Source: Cognatundibacterium jejuense
GTDB taxonomy: Bacteria; Pseudomonadota; Gammaproteobacteria; Burkholderiales; Burkholderiaceae_D
Assembly: GCF_014284255.1 (NCBI RefSeq)
Contig: NZ_JACOFV010000003.1
Coordinates: forward strand, 124,001-188,000
Length of the DNA: 64,000 nucleotides
Direction: 5' to 3'
Shown: in pieces, positions 55,910 through 64,000 of the stretch
Numbering within the stretch: position 1 is the first letter of the stretch
Layout: each line of letters starts with the position of its first letter
Translations under genes and position numbers: made by a program
The notes under the pieces: model-generated
Told to the model about the DNA's origin: nothing
The model's database searches: none
The model's input: the letters and a program-made list of their open reading frames with translations, nothing else

Positions 55910-56293
55910 TTAATCTATCGGTGAGCGTGAAGAATTGCCATGCAGTGCAGAGGCATCCTTGCTTAGCTCTGATAATGTGAGCGAAAGTAAACGCGGTTTT
56001 TTAACAAACTGAGCCCTCAACCAAAATCCCAAACCCAGCGCAGCAGCGGAGAAAACAGAAATCATGCCGGTAACGACAATAATTCTGTGACTTTCCCAAA
56101 ATACCGCAATTAACAGTACCGCGAGCAAAACTAGCGCAAAACAAGCGCAAAAAAGGGCGACGAGAGACCAAAGCAGAAGTGAGAAAAAACGTCCCAATTC
56201 TTCTTCGATCTCTACTGATGCCAGTTCCAGCCTGGTATGGACGATGCCAATGAAGGTCGCCGCCAGTTGGCCTAGCGAGTCAAGAATCGCCAT
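55910..56293 (-). CDS. yqjE: YqjE / phage holin family membrane protein
   Basis: 127 residues, two membrane helices (about 42-68 and 72-97) after an amphipathic start (LGQLAATFIGIVHTRLELASVEIEEE), the pattern of the phage_holin_3_6/YqjE family. It lies 2 nt after yqjD and 7 nt before yqjK. Despite the family name there is no phage context; a membrane-stress role is inferred from YqjD. Confidence 0.85.
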   Translation of the reverse strand: MAILDSLGQLAATFIGIVHTRLELASVEIEEELGRFFSLLLWSLVALFCACFALVLLAVLLIAVFWESHRIIVVTGMISVFSAAALGLGFWLRAQFVKKPRLLSLTLSELSKDASALHGNSSRSPID

Positions 56294-56295
56294 AT

Positions 56296-56607
56296 TTATT
56301 TATTGCGACCGATCAACAACCCTACTAGCAATCCCACGCCGGCTGCGATACCAGCAGATTGCCATGGGTTTTCTTTGACATACACATCGGTTGCGCGGGC
56401 GGCGTCTTTGGTGCGGGTTACAACGAGTTCTTCAACGCGTGCCAGTTCAGCTTTGGCATTTCTCAGGGTATGTTCAAACCGTGCTTTCGCTGCTTTAAAG
56501 CCTTCGCCAGATTGTTGCTCAGTGTTTTTGAGCATGTCTTCTGCATCACGTATAACTTGATGCAAATCGTCCATTAATTTGTCTTTTTGCTGTTCTACAG
56601 AGCTCAT
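56296..56607 (-). CDS. yqjD: DUF883 family protein (YqjD/ElaB)
   Basis: 103 residues: long amphipathic helix (about 5-75) and a C-terminal membrane anchor (GIAAGVGLLVGLLIG) ending in GRNK, the classic YqjD/ElaB layout. E. coli homologues bind ribosomes at the inner membrane in stationary phase. The preceding motif VKENPWQSAG is diagnostic. First gene of the three-gene group; in E. coli such genes are RpoS-controlled. Confidence 0.9.
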   Translation of the reverse strand: MSSVEQQKDKLMDDLHQVIRDAEDMLKNTEQQSGEGFKAAKARFEHTLRNAKAELARVEELVVTRTKDAARATDVYVKENPWQSAGIAAGVGLLVGLLIGRNK

Positions 56608-56811
56608 CTTCGTTCCTTTAAATTGGTTTTAGATAAAACATCCAGATTCAGTCTAGGTACAACTTGACTTGCGACACTTGCGGTAGATCAAAAAGCAATG
56701 CAATTGTTGCTATGTTCACCTTACGTCATCCGGCACCATGTGCTGGTCAAACTGCAGGGGCGGATGAGATATCTTGCCAGGAATTATGCTTGCCTGTGCA
56801 AATACAGACTT

Positions 56812-57678
56812 TTACTTTAATGCATAGTCAAGTGCAACACCAGCAAAGATTGCGGCTCCCAGCCAATTGTTATGCCTGAACGCTGCGAAGCAGCGCATGC
56901 GATCACGTTCACGTATGAGTGTGTAATGGTAGAGCGCACAAACGACTGCTACACCCATTCCTACAAAAAACCAGCTACTTAAACCATATTGGTGCGCAAT
57001 CACAGAAATCAAGGAGAAGCTTGCGCCGTAGCACAACATCACCGCCAGCACATCGTAGCGACCAAACGTTATTGCCGAAGTGCGGATGCCTATTTTTAAG
57101 TCGTCATCACGATCGACCATCGCATATTCAGTGTCATACGCCAGTGACCAGAACACGTTGGCAAGCAGTAATATCCAGGCGCTCATAGGAACAGCATTTT
57201 GAACCGCCGCATAAGCCATAGGTATGCCAAAGCCAAACGCGATCCCTAAATAAGCCTGAGGGAGTGCAAAAAAGCGTTTGAAATACGGGTAACTTACGGC
57301 GATCAATACCGCAAACACTGAAAGTTGCTTGGTTAATGTATTCAAAGGCAGGATTAACGCAAACGAGATCAGAGCTAAAATTCCAGCCACCGCCAGTGCT
57401 TCTTTACCTGAAATTTTGCCACTCGTCAGTGGCCGCTCCGCAGTACGTTTCACGTGCTTGTCAAAATCGCGATCTGCAAAATCATTGACCGCACAACCTG
57501 CGGACCGCATCAAGACGGTTCCAACACTAAAAATGAAGACAAGTTTCCAATCTGGCTTACCGGCGGAAGCAAACCACAGCGCCACCAGAGTAGGCCACAA
57601 TAGCAATAAAATTCCTATGGGTTTATCTAAGCGTACTAATTTGACATACCAATGACAACGGGTAACAAAAGCGTTCAT
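56812..57678 (-). CDS. ubiA: 4-hydroxybenzoate octaprenyltransferase
   Basis: Membrane prenyltransferase of ubiquinone synthesis. 288 residues, about nine helices. First Asp-rich motif N65-D66-x2-D69-x3-D73 (NDFADRDFD) and the second in [16 protein letters not shown]. Followed on the plus side by the divergent ugp operon across 220 bp. No ubiC adjacent. Confidence 0.95.
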   Translation of the reverse strand: MNAFVTRCHWYVKLVRLDKPIGILLLLWPTLVALWFASAGKPDWKLVFIFSVGTVLMRSAGCAVNDFADRDFDKHVKRTAERPLTSGKISGKEALAVAGILALISFALILPLNTLTKQLSVFAVLIAVSYPYFKRFFALPQAYLGIAFGFGIPMAYAAVQNAVPMSAWILLLANVFWSLAYDTEYAMVDRDDDLKIGIRTSAITFGRYDVLAVMLCYGASFSLISVIAHQYGLSSWFFVGMGVAVVCALYHYTLIRERDRMRCFAAFRHNNWLGAAIFAGVALDYALK

Positions 57679-57898
57679 TTTTACTTGTTTGTTGTTTCAA
57701 TCAAATGGAATTATAAGTCCTCTATACATCAAGTGGTCTCAATGCTATCTTAGCCGATCTATTTATTTAATCAGGTATTTTGCAAACCAGGCGCTGAATG
57801 CGCCCAGGTGAAGGTTTCAACTGGCACACCCTTAAGAGCCTTGCTGATGACCATTTATTGCAAGTGTCCTGCTCATTATCTGTACTCCAGGAAATTAC

Positions 57899-59215
57899 AT
57901 GAAATTTTTACGACAATTTGGCTTGGCTGCCTCGGCCGCGTTGATGCTGACACAAGCCGCTCCCGCCTTAGCAGTAACCGAAATAAGTTGGTGGCATTCA
58001 ATGACAGGTGCTCTGGGTGACAGAGTCAATAACCTGGCCGATGAATTCAATAAAAGCCAGTCTGAGTATAAGGTTACCCCGGTTTACAAAGGTGAATACG
58101 ATGAATCTTTATCGGCCGCGATCGCTGCCTTTCGTGCTGGAAATGCGCCGGATATTTTACAAGTATTCGAGGTCGGTACGGCGACCATGATGTATGCTAA
58201 AGGCGCCATCAAGCCAGTATCCGAAGTGATGAAAATTGCTGGCGAAAAGTTTGAACCATCAGTCTATATTCCGGCGGTGGCTAGCTATTACACCGCGCCA
58301 AACGGCCAGATGTTGTCGTTGCCATTTAATAGTTCAACGACGGTGCTTTTCTATAATAAAGAGTTGTTTGCCAAAGCAGGGCTTGATCCGAACAAACCGC
58401 CGACAACGTGGCAGGAAATGATTTCCGATGCCGCGCGCCTGAAAGTCGCTGGTAGTAAATGCCCTTACACCACTGGTTGGCAAACCTGGATCCAGCTGGA
58501 AAATTTTTCAGCATGGCATAACGTTGATTTCGCATCAAAAAATAATGGTTTCGGTGGACTCGATGCGCGTCTGAAATTCAATAGCCCTCTGCACGTCAGA
58601 CATATCGAAGATATGGCGAACTGGGCTAAGCAAGGCTATTTTGTGTATGCAGGCCGTAAGAGCGAAGCTGATGCGAAGTTTTATTCGGGTGAATGCGCGA
58701 TGCTGACTTCATCGAGCTCTGTCTATAGCGTGATCGTCAAAAATGCCAAATTTAAATTTGGTGTGGGTGCTTTACCATATTATTCCGACGTACCAGGGGC
58801 ACCACAAAATACGATTATTGGCGGCGCTTCTTTATGGACCATGGGTGGTAAGAAGAATGAAGAATACAAAGGTGTTGCTAAATTTTATAAGTTCTTATCG
58901 CAACCCGAAGTACAAGCTAAATGGCATCAAGAAACGGGCTATTTGCCAATCACCACGGCTGCGTATGAATTGACTAAAAAATCTGGCTTCTATGAAAAAA
59001 ATCCAGGCACAGGAGTCGCGGTTCAGCAAATGGTGGTAAAAACGACAGATAAGTCACGTGGCATCCGTCTGGGTAGCTTTCCACAAATCCGTACTGTGAT
59101 TGATGAAGAATTGGAATCTGTCTGGACCGGAAAAAAGACAGCGAAAGAAGCCTTAGATGCAGCCGTAACACGGGGTAATGATTTATTATCTCGCTTCGAA
59201 AAAGCTAATAAATAA
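57899..59215 (+). CDS. ugpB: sn-glycerol-3-phosphate ABC transporter, substrate-binding protein
   Basis: Periplasmic receptor for glycerol-3-phosphate and glycerophosphodiesters. 438 residues (E. coli 438). Signal peptide 1-25 (ends PALA before VTEI). [21 protein letters not shown] and [15 protein letters not shown] are close to E. coli UgpB. First gene of ugpBAEC; a large hairpin separates it from ugpA. No Pho box was recognised upstream. Confidence 0.95.
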   Translation: MKFLRQFGLAASAALMLTQAAPALAVTEISWWHSMTGALGDRVNNLADEFNKSQSEYKVTPVYKGEYDESLSAAIAAFRAGNAPDILQVFEVGTATMMYAKGAIKPVSEVMKIAGEKFEPSVYIPAVASYYTAPNGQMLSLPFNSSTTVLFYNKELFAKAGLDPNKPPTTWQEMISDAARLKVAGSKCPYTTGWQTWIQLENFSAWHNVDFASKNNGFGGLDARLKFNSPLHVRHIEDMANWAKQGYFVYAGRKSEADAKFYSGECAMLTSSSSVYSVIVKNAKFKFGVGALPYYSDVPGAPQNTIIGGASLWTMGGKKNEEYKGVAKFYKFLSQPEVQAKWHQETGYLPITTAAYELTKKSGFYEKNPGTGVAVQQMVVKTTDKSRGIRLGSFPQIRTVIDEELESVWTGKKTAKEALDAAVTRGNDLLSRFEKANK

Positions 59216-59219
59216 GCGA

Positions 59220-59301
59220 CCTCATGATATCGTCGCGATAGCTTTTGCGCTGGGTACAAGCAAATGCTCTCGCGATGACACTAAAAGTGAGGGGACTTTT
59301 T
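59220..59301 (+). promoter_or_regulatory. 73-nt three-tier hairpin between ugpB and ugpA
   Basis: CCTCA (59220-59224) / TGAGG (59288-59292), TCGTCGCGA (59230-59238) / TCGCGATGA (59270-59278, one G-T pair), AGCTTTTGC (59240-59248) / GCAAATGCT (59260-59268, one mismatch), followed by a five-T run. Probably protects the ugpB mRNA end and lowers read-through into the permease genes. Confidence 0.65.
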
Positions 59302-59336
59302 AAGTTCGATACTGCAATTAATATCGTGCTTAATGA

Positions 59337-59363
59337 TTGTATCGGTTGTATCGATTGTCTTGA
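59337..59363 (+). repeat. Three 9-bp tandem units ahead of ugpA
   Basis: TTGTATCGG, TTGTATCGA, TTGTCTTGA in direct succession, ending about 17 nt before the ugpA ribosome site. Confidence 0.6.
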
Positions 59364-59391
59364 TTTGACTATTTTTATCAGAAGGTGATTC

Positions 59392-60273
59392 TTGGAAAAA
59401 CGAGCGCGTTTTCGCTCACGATGGGTGCCCTACGCTTTATTGGCACCGCAGCTCATTGTGACAGTTTTATTTTTTTTCTGGCCGGCAGCACAAGCGCTAT
59501 ATCAATCAGTTTTGCTACAAGATGCATTTGGATTGTCCAGTGAGTTTGTCTGGCTGGATAATTTCAACACCTTATTTGCCGACCCCAGCTATCTGACTTC
59601 GTTTAAAACGACAGGCATATTTTCCGTGTTAGTGGCGGTATTGGGGCTGGGCATATCCTTGCTTCTCGCCGTGTTTGCTGATCGCGTGGTACGCGGTGCA
59701 GCTGTCTATAAAACGTTGCTGATCTGGCCGTATTCCGTGTCCCCCGTTGTTGTCGGTGTTTTATGGATGTTCTTGCTTAATCCTACGCTCGGTGTTGTTG
59801 CCCATTTGTTGCGCCACGTTGGTATTGAATGGAACCATTTGCTGAATGCCCAGCATGCGTTGATTTTGATCGTGTTAGCGGCAGTGTGGAAGCAGATCAG
59901 CTATAACTTTTTATTTTTCCTTGCTGGGTTGCAGTCGATTCCAAAATCCTTGATTGAAGCAGCCGCAATTGATGGTGCCGGACCGGTTCGGCGTTTTTTT
60001 TCTATCGTTCTGCCTTTACTGACACCGACCAGTTTTTTTCTGTTAGTCGTCAATATTGTGTATGCGTTCTTTGATACATTTGCGATCGTAGAAGCCACGA
60101 CGCAGGGTGGTCCAGGTAAAGAAACCGAGATTCTCGTGTTTAAAGTGTTTAATGATGGCTTTAAAGGCGGTGATCTTGGTAGCGCTGCGGCGCAGTCTGT
60201 TATTTTGATGTTGATCGTGGTTGTGCTGACAGTAGTGCAGTTTAAGTATGTAGAAAAGAAAGTGCAGTATTGA
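59392..60273 (+). CDS. ugpA: sn-glycerol-3-phosphate ABC transporter permease UgpA
   Basis: Inner-membrane permease, 293 residues, six helices. It starts with TTG at 59392, supported by AGAAGGTG 4-11 nt upstream and by the E. coli-like N-terminus ([22 protein letters not shown]). The EAA loop is [19 protein letters not shown], near-identical to E. coli. Its end is adjacent to ugpE. TTG initiation may further reduce permease levels relative to UgpB. Confidence 0.95.
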   Translation: MEKRARFRSRWVPYALLAPQLIVTVLFFFWPAAQALYQSVLLQDAFGLSSEFVWLDNFNTLFADPSYLTSFKTTGIFSVLVAVLGLGISLLLAVFADRVVRGAAVYKTLLIWPYSVSPVVVGVLWMFLLNPTLGVVAHLLRHVGIEWNHLLNAQHALILIVLAAVWKQISYNFLFFLAGLQSIPKSLIEAAAIDGAGPVRRFFSIVLPLLTPTSFFLLVVNIVYAFFDTFAIVEATTQGGPGKETEILVFKVFNDGFKGGDLGSAAAQSVILMLIVVVLTVVQFKYVEKKVQY

Positions 60274-60275
60274 AC

Positions 60276-61127
60276 ATGATAGAACGTAGACCTTTTCTGG
60301 ATGCGCTGAGTCACTTCGTCTTGATCTTTGGTGTGTTGCTGATTGCATTTCCGATTTACATTGCATTTGTCGCCAGCACGCAAACCTCCGACCAGGCAGC
60401 ACTAGCACCGATTTCTTTAATTCCCGGCGATCAGCTATGGCATAACATTGTGACAGTGCTCAATGGCGGTGCGAGTGCCAATGTAGATATTAATCCGGTT
60501 GCGCGTATGTTGTGGGTAAGCCTTGCCTCTGCATTGCTGATTGCCGTTGGAAAAATTTCGATTTCTATGTTGTCTGCATTTGCTTTGGTGTATTTCCGCT
60601 TTCCGGGCAGACGTTTATTTTTCTGGATGATCTTTCTGACCCTGATGTTGCCAGTCGAAGTCAGGATTAATCCGACTTATAAAGTCATTTCTGATCTTGG
60701 TATGCTCAATTCGTACGCCGGTTTGACTGTACCCCTGATTGCTTCAGCAACAGCGACCTTTCTTTTCAGGCAGTTTTTTTTGACAATTCCTGACGAGCTG
60801 GCCGAAGCTGCGCGCATCGATGGCGCGGGACCATTACGCTTCTTTAAAGATGTGATCTGGCCTTTATCACGTACTAATTTGCTGGCACTGTTTGTGATCA
60901 TGTTCATTTATGGCTGGAATCAGTACTTATGGCCATTGTTGGTGGCGACTGACCAAAATATGTATCCGATTGGTGTCGGGATTAAGCGCATGATTGCTGG
61001 TGGCGACGCTGCTGTCGAATGGAATCTGGTCATGACCACTCTATTGTTGGCGATGCTGCCACCGGGATTGATTGTCATCTTGATGCAGAAATGGTTTGTC
61101 AAAGGATTGGTTGACTCAGAAAAATAA
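60276..61127 (+). CDS. ugpE: sn-glycerol-3-phosphate ABC transporter permease UgpE
   Basis: Second permease, 283 residues from ATG 60276, two bases after the ugpA stop (a TTG at 60270 overlaps the stop). [17 protein letters not shown] aligns with the E. coli start. EAA loop [19 protein letters not shown]; ends with GLVDSEK exactly as in E. coli. Six helices. Confidence 0.95.
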   Translation: MIERRPFLDALSHFVLIFGVLLIAFPIYIAFVASTQTSDQAALAPISLIPGDQLWHNIVTVLNGGASANVDINPVARMLWVSLASALLIAVGKISISMLSAFALVYFRFPGRRLFFWMIFLTLMLPVEVRINPTYKVISDLGMLNSYAGLTVPLIASATATFLFRQFFLTIPDELAEAARIDGAGPLRFFKDVIWPLSRTNLLALFVIMFIYGWNQYLWPLLVATDQNMYPIGVGIKRMIAGGDAAVEWNLVMTTLLLAMLPPGLIVILMQKWFVKGLVDSEK

Positions 61128-61184
61128 TGGCTTTTTTTCGCAGCGAGCAACCCGCAAAATAAAGAATTTGTATAGAGAGTGAAG

Positions 61185-62270
61185 ATGGCACAAGTCCACT
61201 TAAAAAACGTAAAAAAAATATACGGTCACGGCAAAAAAGCAGTGAATGTGATTCATGGTGTTTCTGTCGATATTGATGATGGTGAGTTTGTCGTTATCGT
61301 TGGTCCTTCAGGCTGCGGTAAGTCGAGTTTGTTGCGCATGATCGCTGGTCTCGAAGAAATTAGCGAAGGCGATGTAGTGATCGGTGACAGAGTCGTCAAT
61401 GACCTGGAGCCAAAAGACCGCGATATTGCGATGGTGTTTCAGAACTATGCGCTGTACCCGCACATGAGTGTTTTTGAAAACATGGCGTATGGCTTGAAGA
61501 TACGCGGTTATTCAAAACTGGAAATTACAGACCGCGTTAATAAGGCCGCCAAGATTCTTGAACTGGAAAATTTACTCGATCGTACGCCCCGCGCTCTGTC
61601 TGGTGGCCAACGTCAGCGAGTAGCGATGGGGCGTGCAATTGTGCGTGAACCAGCGGTCTTTTTGTTTGATGAGCCATTGTCAAATCTGGATGCCAAGTTA
61701 CGTGTGCAAATGCGCCTGGAAATTCAGAAACTGCATAAAGCATTGGCAACGACCAGCTTATATGTCACGCATGATCAGGTGGAAGCGATGACCTTAGGGC
61801 AGCGCATGATTGTGATGAATGGTGGCGTGGCAGAGCAAATTGGTACACCAGATGAAGTCTATTCCAGGCCAGCCACGAGTTTTGTAGCGAGCTTTATCGG
61901 CTCGCCGCCAATGAATCTGCTGCAAGGTAAAATCAGTAGCGATGGACATTGGATGACGATAGGCGAGGTTAAATTCGAATTGCCATTCCATCCTTTGCAT
62001 CTGCAACGTCAGACTGAGGCCGATACCGAAACTATACTCGGTGTGCGTCCTGAACATTTATTTATCGGTATGCCTGGCTTACCATTTGAGGTCGAACTGG
62101 TGGAGTCTTTAGGTGCCGATTTATTGATTCATGGACGCTGCGCCGGTCAGCAAGTTGTTGTACGTGCACCTGTGGGAACGCCAGTGAGCGTTGGGCAGAA
62201 GACGACGGCAGGATTTACCTTTGATAGCATGCACAGATTTGATCCGCACACGCAGAAGCGAATTGATTAA
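61185..62270 (+). CDS. ugpC: sn-glycerol-3-phosphate ABC transporter ATPase UgpC
   Basis: ATP-binding subunit, 361 residues from ATG 61185 (GTG at 61179 also in frame). Walker A GPSGCGKS at 40-47, Q-loop [12 protein letters not shown], signature [15 protein letters not shown], Walker [15 protein letters not shown], and a C-terminal regulatory TOBE domain (about 240-360). MalK/UgpC type. ugpQ, often the fifth gene, is absent here. Confidence 0.95.
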   Translation: MAQVHLKNVKKIYGHGKKAVNVIHGVSVDIDDGEFVVIVGPSGCGKSSLLRMIAGLEEISEGDVVIGDRVVNDLEPKDRDIAMVFQNYALYPHMSVFENMAYGLKIRGYSKLEITDRVNKAAKILELENLLDRTPRALSGGQRQRVAMGRAIVREPAVFLFDEPLSNLDAKLRVQMRLEIQKLHKALATTSLYVTHDQVEAMTLGQRMIVMNGGVAEQIGTPDEVYSRPATSFVASFIGSPPMNLLQGKISSDGHWMTIGEVKFELPFHPLHLQRQTEADTETILGVRPEHLFIGMPGLPFEVELVESLGADLLIHGRCAGQQVVVRAPVGTPVSVGQKTTAGFTFDSMHRFDPHTQKRID

Positions 62271-62284
62271 AGCAACTGAGAAAT

Positions 62285-62491
62285 TCACATCAACATTGAA
62301 GGTTTGCGGCGTGGCATTTGCGTGATCAGGTCTTTTTCTGCTGGTTCGGAATCGCTGATTAGATTCGACATATCTGTCAGATGACGATTCGATACTTGCT
62401 CTATCCCGTGCTGTTGTCCAAGCATGTAGCCGGAAGCAAAGACGATACCTGTGGCCAGAATACAGGCGCTATAGCGGATGATCGTTTTCAT
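62285..62491 (-). CDS. Small single-pass membrane protein, unknown
   Basis: 68 residues from ATG 62491, which has GGAAGG five bases upstream; a longer frame to 62587 lacks such a site. One membrane helix (about 5-24, YSACILATGIVFASGYMLG), then a polar tail with Asp/Glu and a basic end (MPRRKPSMLM). I recognise no family. Divergent from the XRE regulator, convergent with ugpC. Confidence 0.6.
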   Translation of the reverse strand: MKTIIRYSACILATGIVFASGYMLGQQHGIEQVSNRHLTDMSNLISDSEPAEKDLITQMPRRKPSMLM

Positions 62492-62796
62492 AAACACCTT
62501 CCATGTCTGATGTTGGGATTCAGCGGGCAAATGGTGGAGGAGACACGATTCACCCGCTACGCTCACAGTAATCAAGCAAGTGCTCAACTACGTCAGAGAA
62601 ATGTCTGACCAGAACACCACGTTGGCTTTGTCAGACGGTTGTTACTCACTTAATATTCAAGAATATTGATTGCTGAGCGTAGTGTCGCAATTCATAAAAC
62701 TTCGGACTAGTAAAATGTTCTAAGGTCTAGAAAACAGTATCTATGGTATCGAAATTTGATGCTATTGTTTCAAAATCTCAATTTTAAAGGGAAGCC
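62492..62796. promoter_or_regulatory. Divergent regulatory region with repeated motifs
   Basis: 305 bp without a gene between the small membrane protein and the XRE regulator. GTCAGA (62592-62597), TCTGAC (62604-62609) and GTCAGAC (62630-62636) are half-sites of one motif in alternating orientation, and AATATTC-AA-GAATATT (62652-62667) is a 7-bp inverted repeat. Likely operators, but the binding protein is unknown. Confidence 0.5.
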
Positions 62797-63585
62797 ATGA
62801 GTTCACCTGAGTTATTACTGAATGTATTGCGCGCTGAGCTTCGGGCTGCTGGAGTGACCTACAAAATTCTGGCTGAACGGATAGGAATGAGCGAGTCCAG
62901 CGTGAAGCGTATGTTCGGCCAAAAGGATATGAACTTATCGCGCCTGGCAGAAATCTGCAAAGCAGCCGGTATCGCATTGGAAGACGTGTTTCGCCAAGCG
63001 GCGGATGTGACACCGCATTCTGATACCTTAACGCTGGAACAGGAAAAATCTCTGATTGCAGACGCCAAGCTTCTGTTGGTCGCTATTTCTTGCCTAGGTC
63101 ACTGGACGCTGGAGCAGATTGTTGAAACGTATGAGTTGAGTCAGGCCGAATGTGTCCTGCATTTGATTGCCCTGGATAAGTTGGAACTGATTGAGTTACG
63201 TCCAAATAATCGTTATCGTCTGAACGTTTCACCAGCTTTTCATTGGCGCCCCGACGGCCCCGTGCAGCAGTTTTTCCGCGATCACGTCGTGAGTGATTAT
63301 TTTAAAGGTACTTTTAATCACACTGGTGAAACCTTGCTTTGCGTACCGGCACGGGTTTCTGATCGTAGCGCCATGGAAATCGTACAAAAAATTCAGCACC
63401 TTGCTGCGGAGCTCGCGCGTTTGCAGCAAGATGATCGCCGTTTGAAACCAGAAGAGCGCGATGGATTTACGCTCTTGGTTGGTTTCCAATCATGGGAATT
63501 TTCTGCCTTGACTGCTTTACGCCGCCCAGAGACTAAACCTGAACTCCCACGTACGACTCACCAGATAGGGCTTAAGAAAAGATAG
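62797..63585 (+). CDS. XRE family transcriptional regulator
   Basis: 262 residues: N-terminal helix-turn-helix (about 8-65: AAGVTYKILAERIGMSESSVKRMFG) and a C-terminal region of about 180 residues with no domain I recognise (possibly a winged helix at 90-140, LGHWTLEQIVETYELSQAECVLHLIALDKLELI, then LCVPARVSDRSAMEIVQK). Good ribosome site AAAGGGAAG. Ligand and targets unknown. Its last 28 nt overlap the end of the convergent patatin gene. Confidence 0.85.
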   Translation: MSSPELLLNVLRAELRAAGVTYKILAERIGMSESSVKRMFGQKDMNLSRLAEICKAAGIALEDVFRQAADVTPHSDTLTLEQEKSLIADAKLLLVAISCLGHWTLEQIVETYELSQAECVLHLIALDKLELIELRPNNRYRLNVSPAFHWRPDGPVQQFFRDHVVSDYFKGTFNHTGETLLCVPARVSDRSAMEIVQKIQHLAAELARLQQDDRRLKPEERDGFTLLVGFQSWEFSALTALRRPETKPELPRTTHQIGLKKR

Positions 63586-64000
63586 ACGGCGGAGCCCGCG
63601 CCACGGGTTGCTCCAGCACCAAAAAACAGTGGGCCAAAGCGGGTGTCGACTGACAAGCTAGCGCTACCAGCCTGCTTTAAAATACCTCTGCTAAAAGGTT
63701 CGGTCGTACCGTAGGTACCTCCGACTTCCGCGGACAAGGCAAAGCGGATCGCGCCACCCACTGTGCTGGGCAGTGCACCTATTTTACGCGCTACTACGAT
63801 CCGCCCAAACACACTTCTATCGCCGTTCAACGAGTTCGTTGGTAATCCTGATAATCTCAGAAAACCACCCAGCGGTGTATCCGGATCTTTGTTTTGTGTA
63901 CGCGACCACTCACCGTATATGTGTCCTGACCAGTCGCCATATTCAAACGCCCGCAAGGCACTGATGGTGGATTCCGCTGTGGAAGGTTCTCCTGAGACTT
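63558..64000 (-). CDS. Patatin-like phospholipase with C-terminal beta-barrel (3' part only)
   Basis: The frame is open to the window edge, so only the last about 147 residues are seen. Alternating-residue strands (FGRIVVARKIGAL, AIRFALSAEVGGTYG, FGPLFFGAGATRGAGSAVY) and the final aromatic residue (LFLSPIW) fit the bacterial surface antigen (BamA-type) barrel that follows a patatin domain in PlpD-like type Vd proteins. The patatin part itself lies outside, so the name is an inference; another BamA/TPS barrel protein is possible. Confidence 0.6.
   Translation of the reverse strand, partial: VSGEPSTAESTISALRAFEYGDWSGHIYGEWSRTQNKDPDTPLGGFLRLSGLPTNSLNGDRSVFGRIVVARKIGALPSTVGGAIRFALSAEVGGTYGTTEPFSRGILKQAGSASLSVDTRFGPLFFGAGATRGAGSAVYLFLSPIW

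Noticed and set aside
55910..56293. Prophage remnant suggested by a phage-holin family name
   Set aside because: The gene is yqjE in the normal yqjD-yqjE-yqjK order, with no other phage genes nearby.

Overview
The window is 64 kb of chromosomal core genome from a betaproteobacterium. Gene order and protein types point to Burkholderiales, most likely a low-GC member of Oxalobacteraceae (Undibacterium/Glaciimonas/Herminiimonas-like). The supporting blocks are fur|bamE-dapB-exbBD-leuS-lptE-holA-proA, DUF2782-thrB-BPSS1780, argC-DUF6776-bactofilin-erpA, pilT/pilU opposite yggS-proC, and a betaproteobacterial porin. The family assignment is inferred from remembered gene neighbourhoods and was not computed. 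I see no rRNA, tRNA, insertion sequence, prophage or CRISPR array. Coding density is high, most genes have clear start and stop signals, and many are followed by intrinsic terminators.

Layout. 1-5.0 kb: the 3' part of a giant PilL/ChpA-type hybrid kinase for twitching/surface chemosensing. 5.1-10.6 kb: photolyase, then the operon yqgE-ruvX-pyrR-pyrB-pyrC', in which the dihydroorotase has lost its metal ligands. 10.9-14.6 kb: plsC convergent with a 968-residue-class DUF1631 protein. 15-19.6 kb: nadK, recN, hemH and apaH on the minus strand. 19.6-24.9 kb: HAD phosphatase, hrcA, a lone receiver protein, fur, bamE, dapB, exbB and exbD. 25-32.4 kb: leuS, lptE, holA, proA, hemJ and an RlmL-type methyltransferase. 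32.6-39.8 kb: gabD, a Bcr/CflA transporter, a porin, DUF2782-thrB-membrane protein, and osmC. 39.9-41.1 kb: an unannotated small-RNA-like unit, then rplM-rpsI. 41.2-43.9 kb: argC, DUF6776, bactofilin, erpA. 44-49 kb: glcDEF followed without a break by lrgAB. 49-53.4 kb: gpx, pilU, pilT opposite yggS-proC. 53.7-57.7 kb: a PMT/ArnT-like glycosyltransferase, yqjDEK and ubiA. 57.9-62.3 kb: ugpBAEC. 62.3-64 kb: a small membrane protein, an XRE regulator and the 3' end of a patatin/beta-barrel protein.

How it works together. The window mixes housekeeping (pyrimidine, proline, arginine, threonine, lysine, NADP, haem and ubiquinone synthesis; translation; outer-membrane assembly through BamE and LptE) with surface motility (PilL kinase, PilT, PilU) and carbon scavenging (glycolate oxidase, glycerol-3-phosphate uptake, succinate semialdehyde oxidation).

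Points most worth following up: (1) a complete promoter-to-terminator unit of about 116 nt at 39913-40063 that looks like a trans-acting sRNA with anti-Shine-Dalgarno loops; (2) the glcDEF-lrgAB operon, which suggests that LrgAB moves glycolate, as its plastid homologue PLGG1 does; (3) a 73-nt three-tier hairpin between ugpB and ugpA; (4) a perfect 24-bp palindrome at 14833-14856; (5) a 13-bp tandem repeat running through the pyrC' stop codon. All functional statements come from reading motifs; no database search was run.
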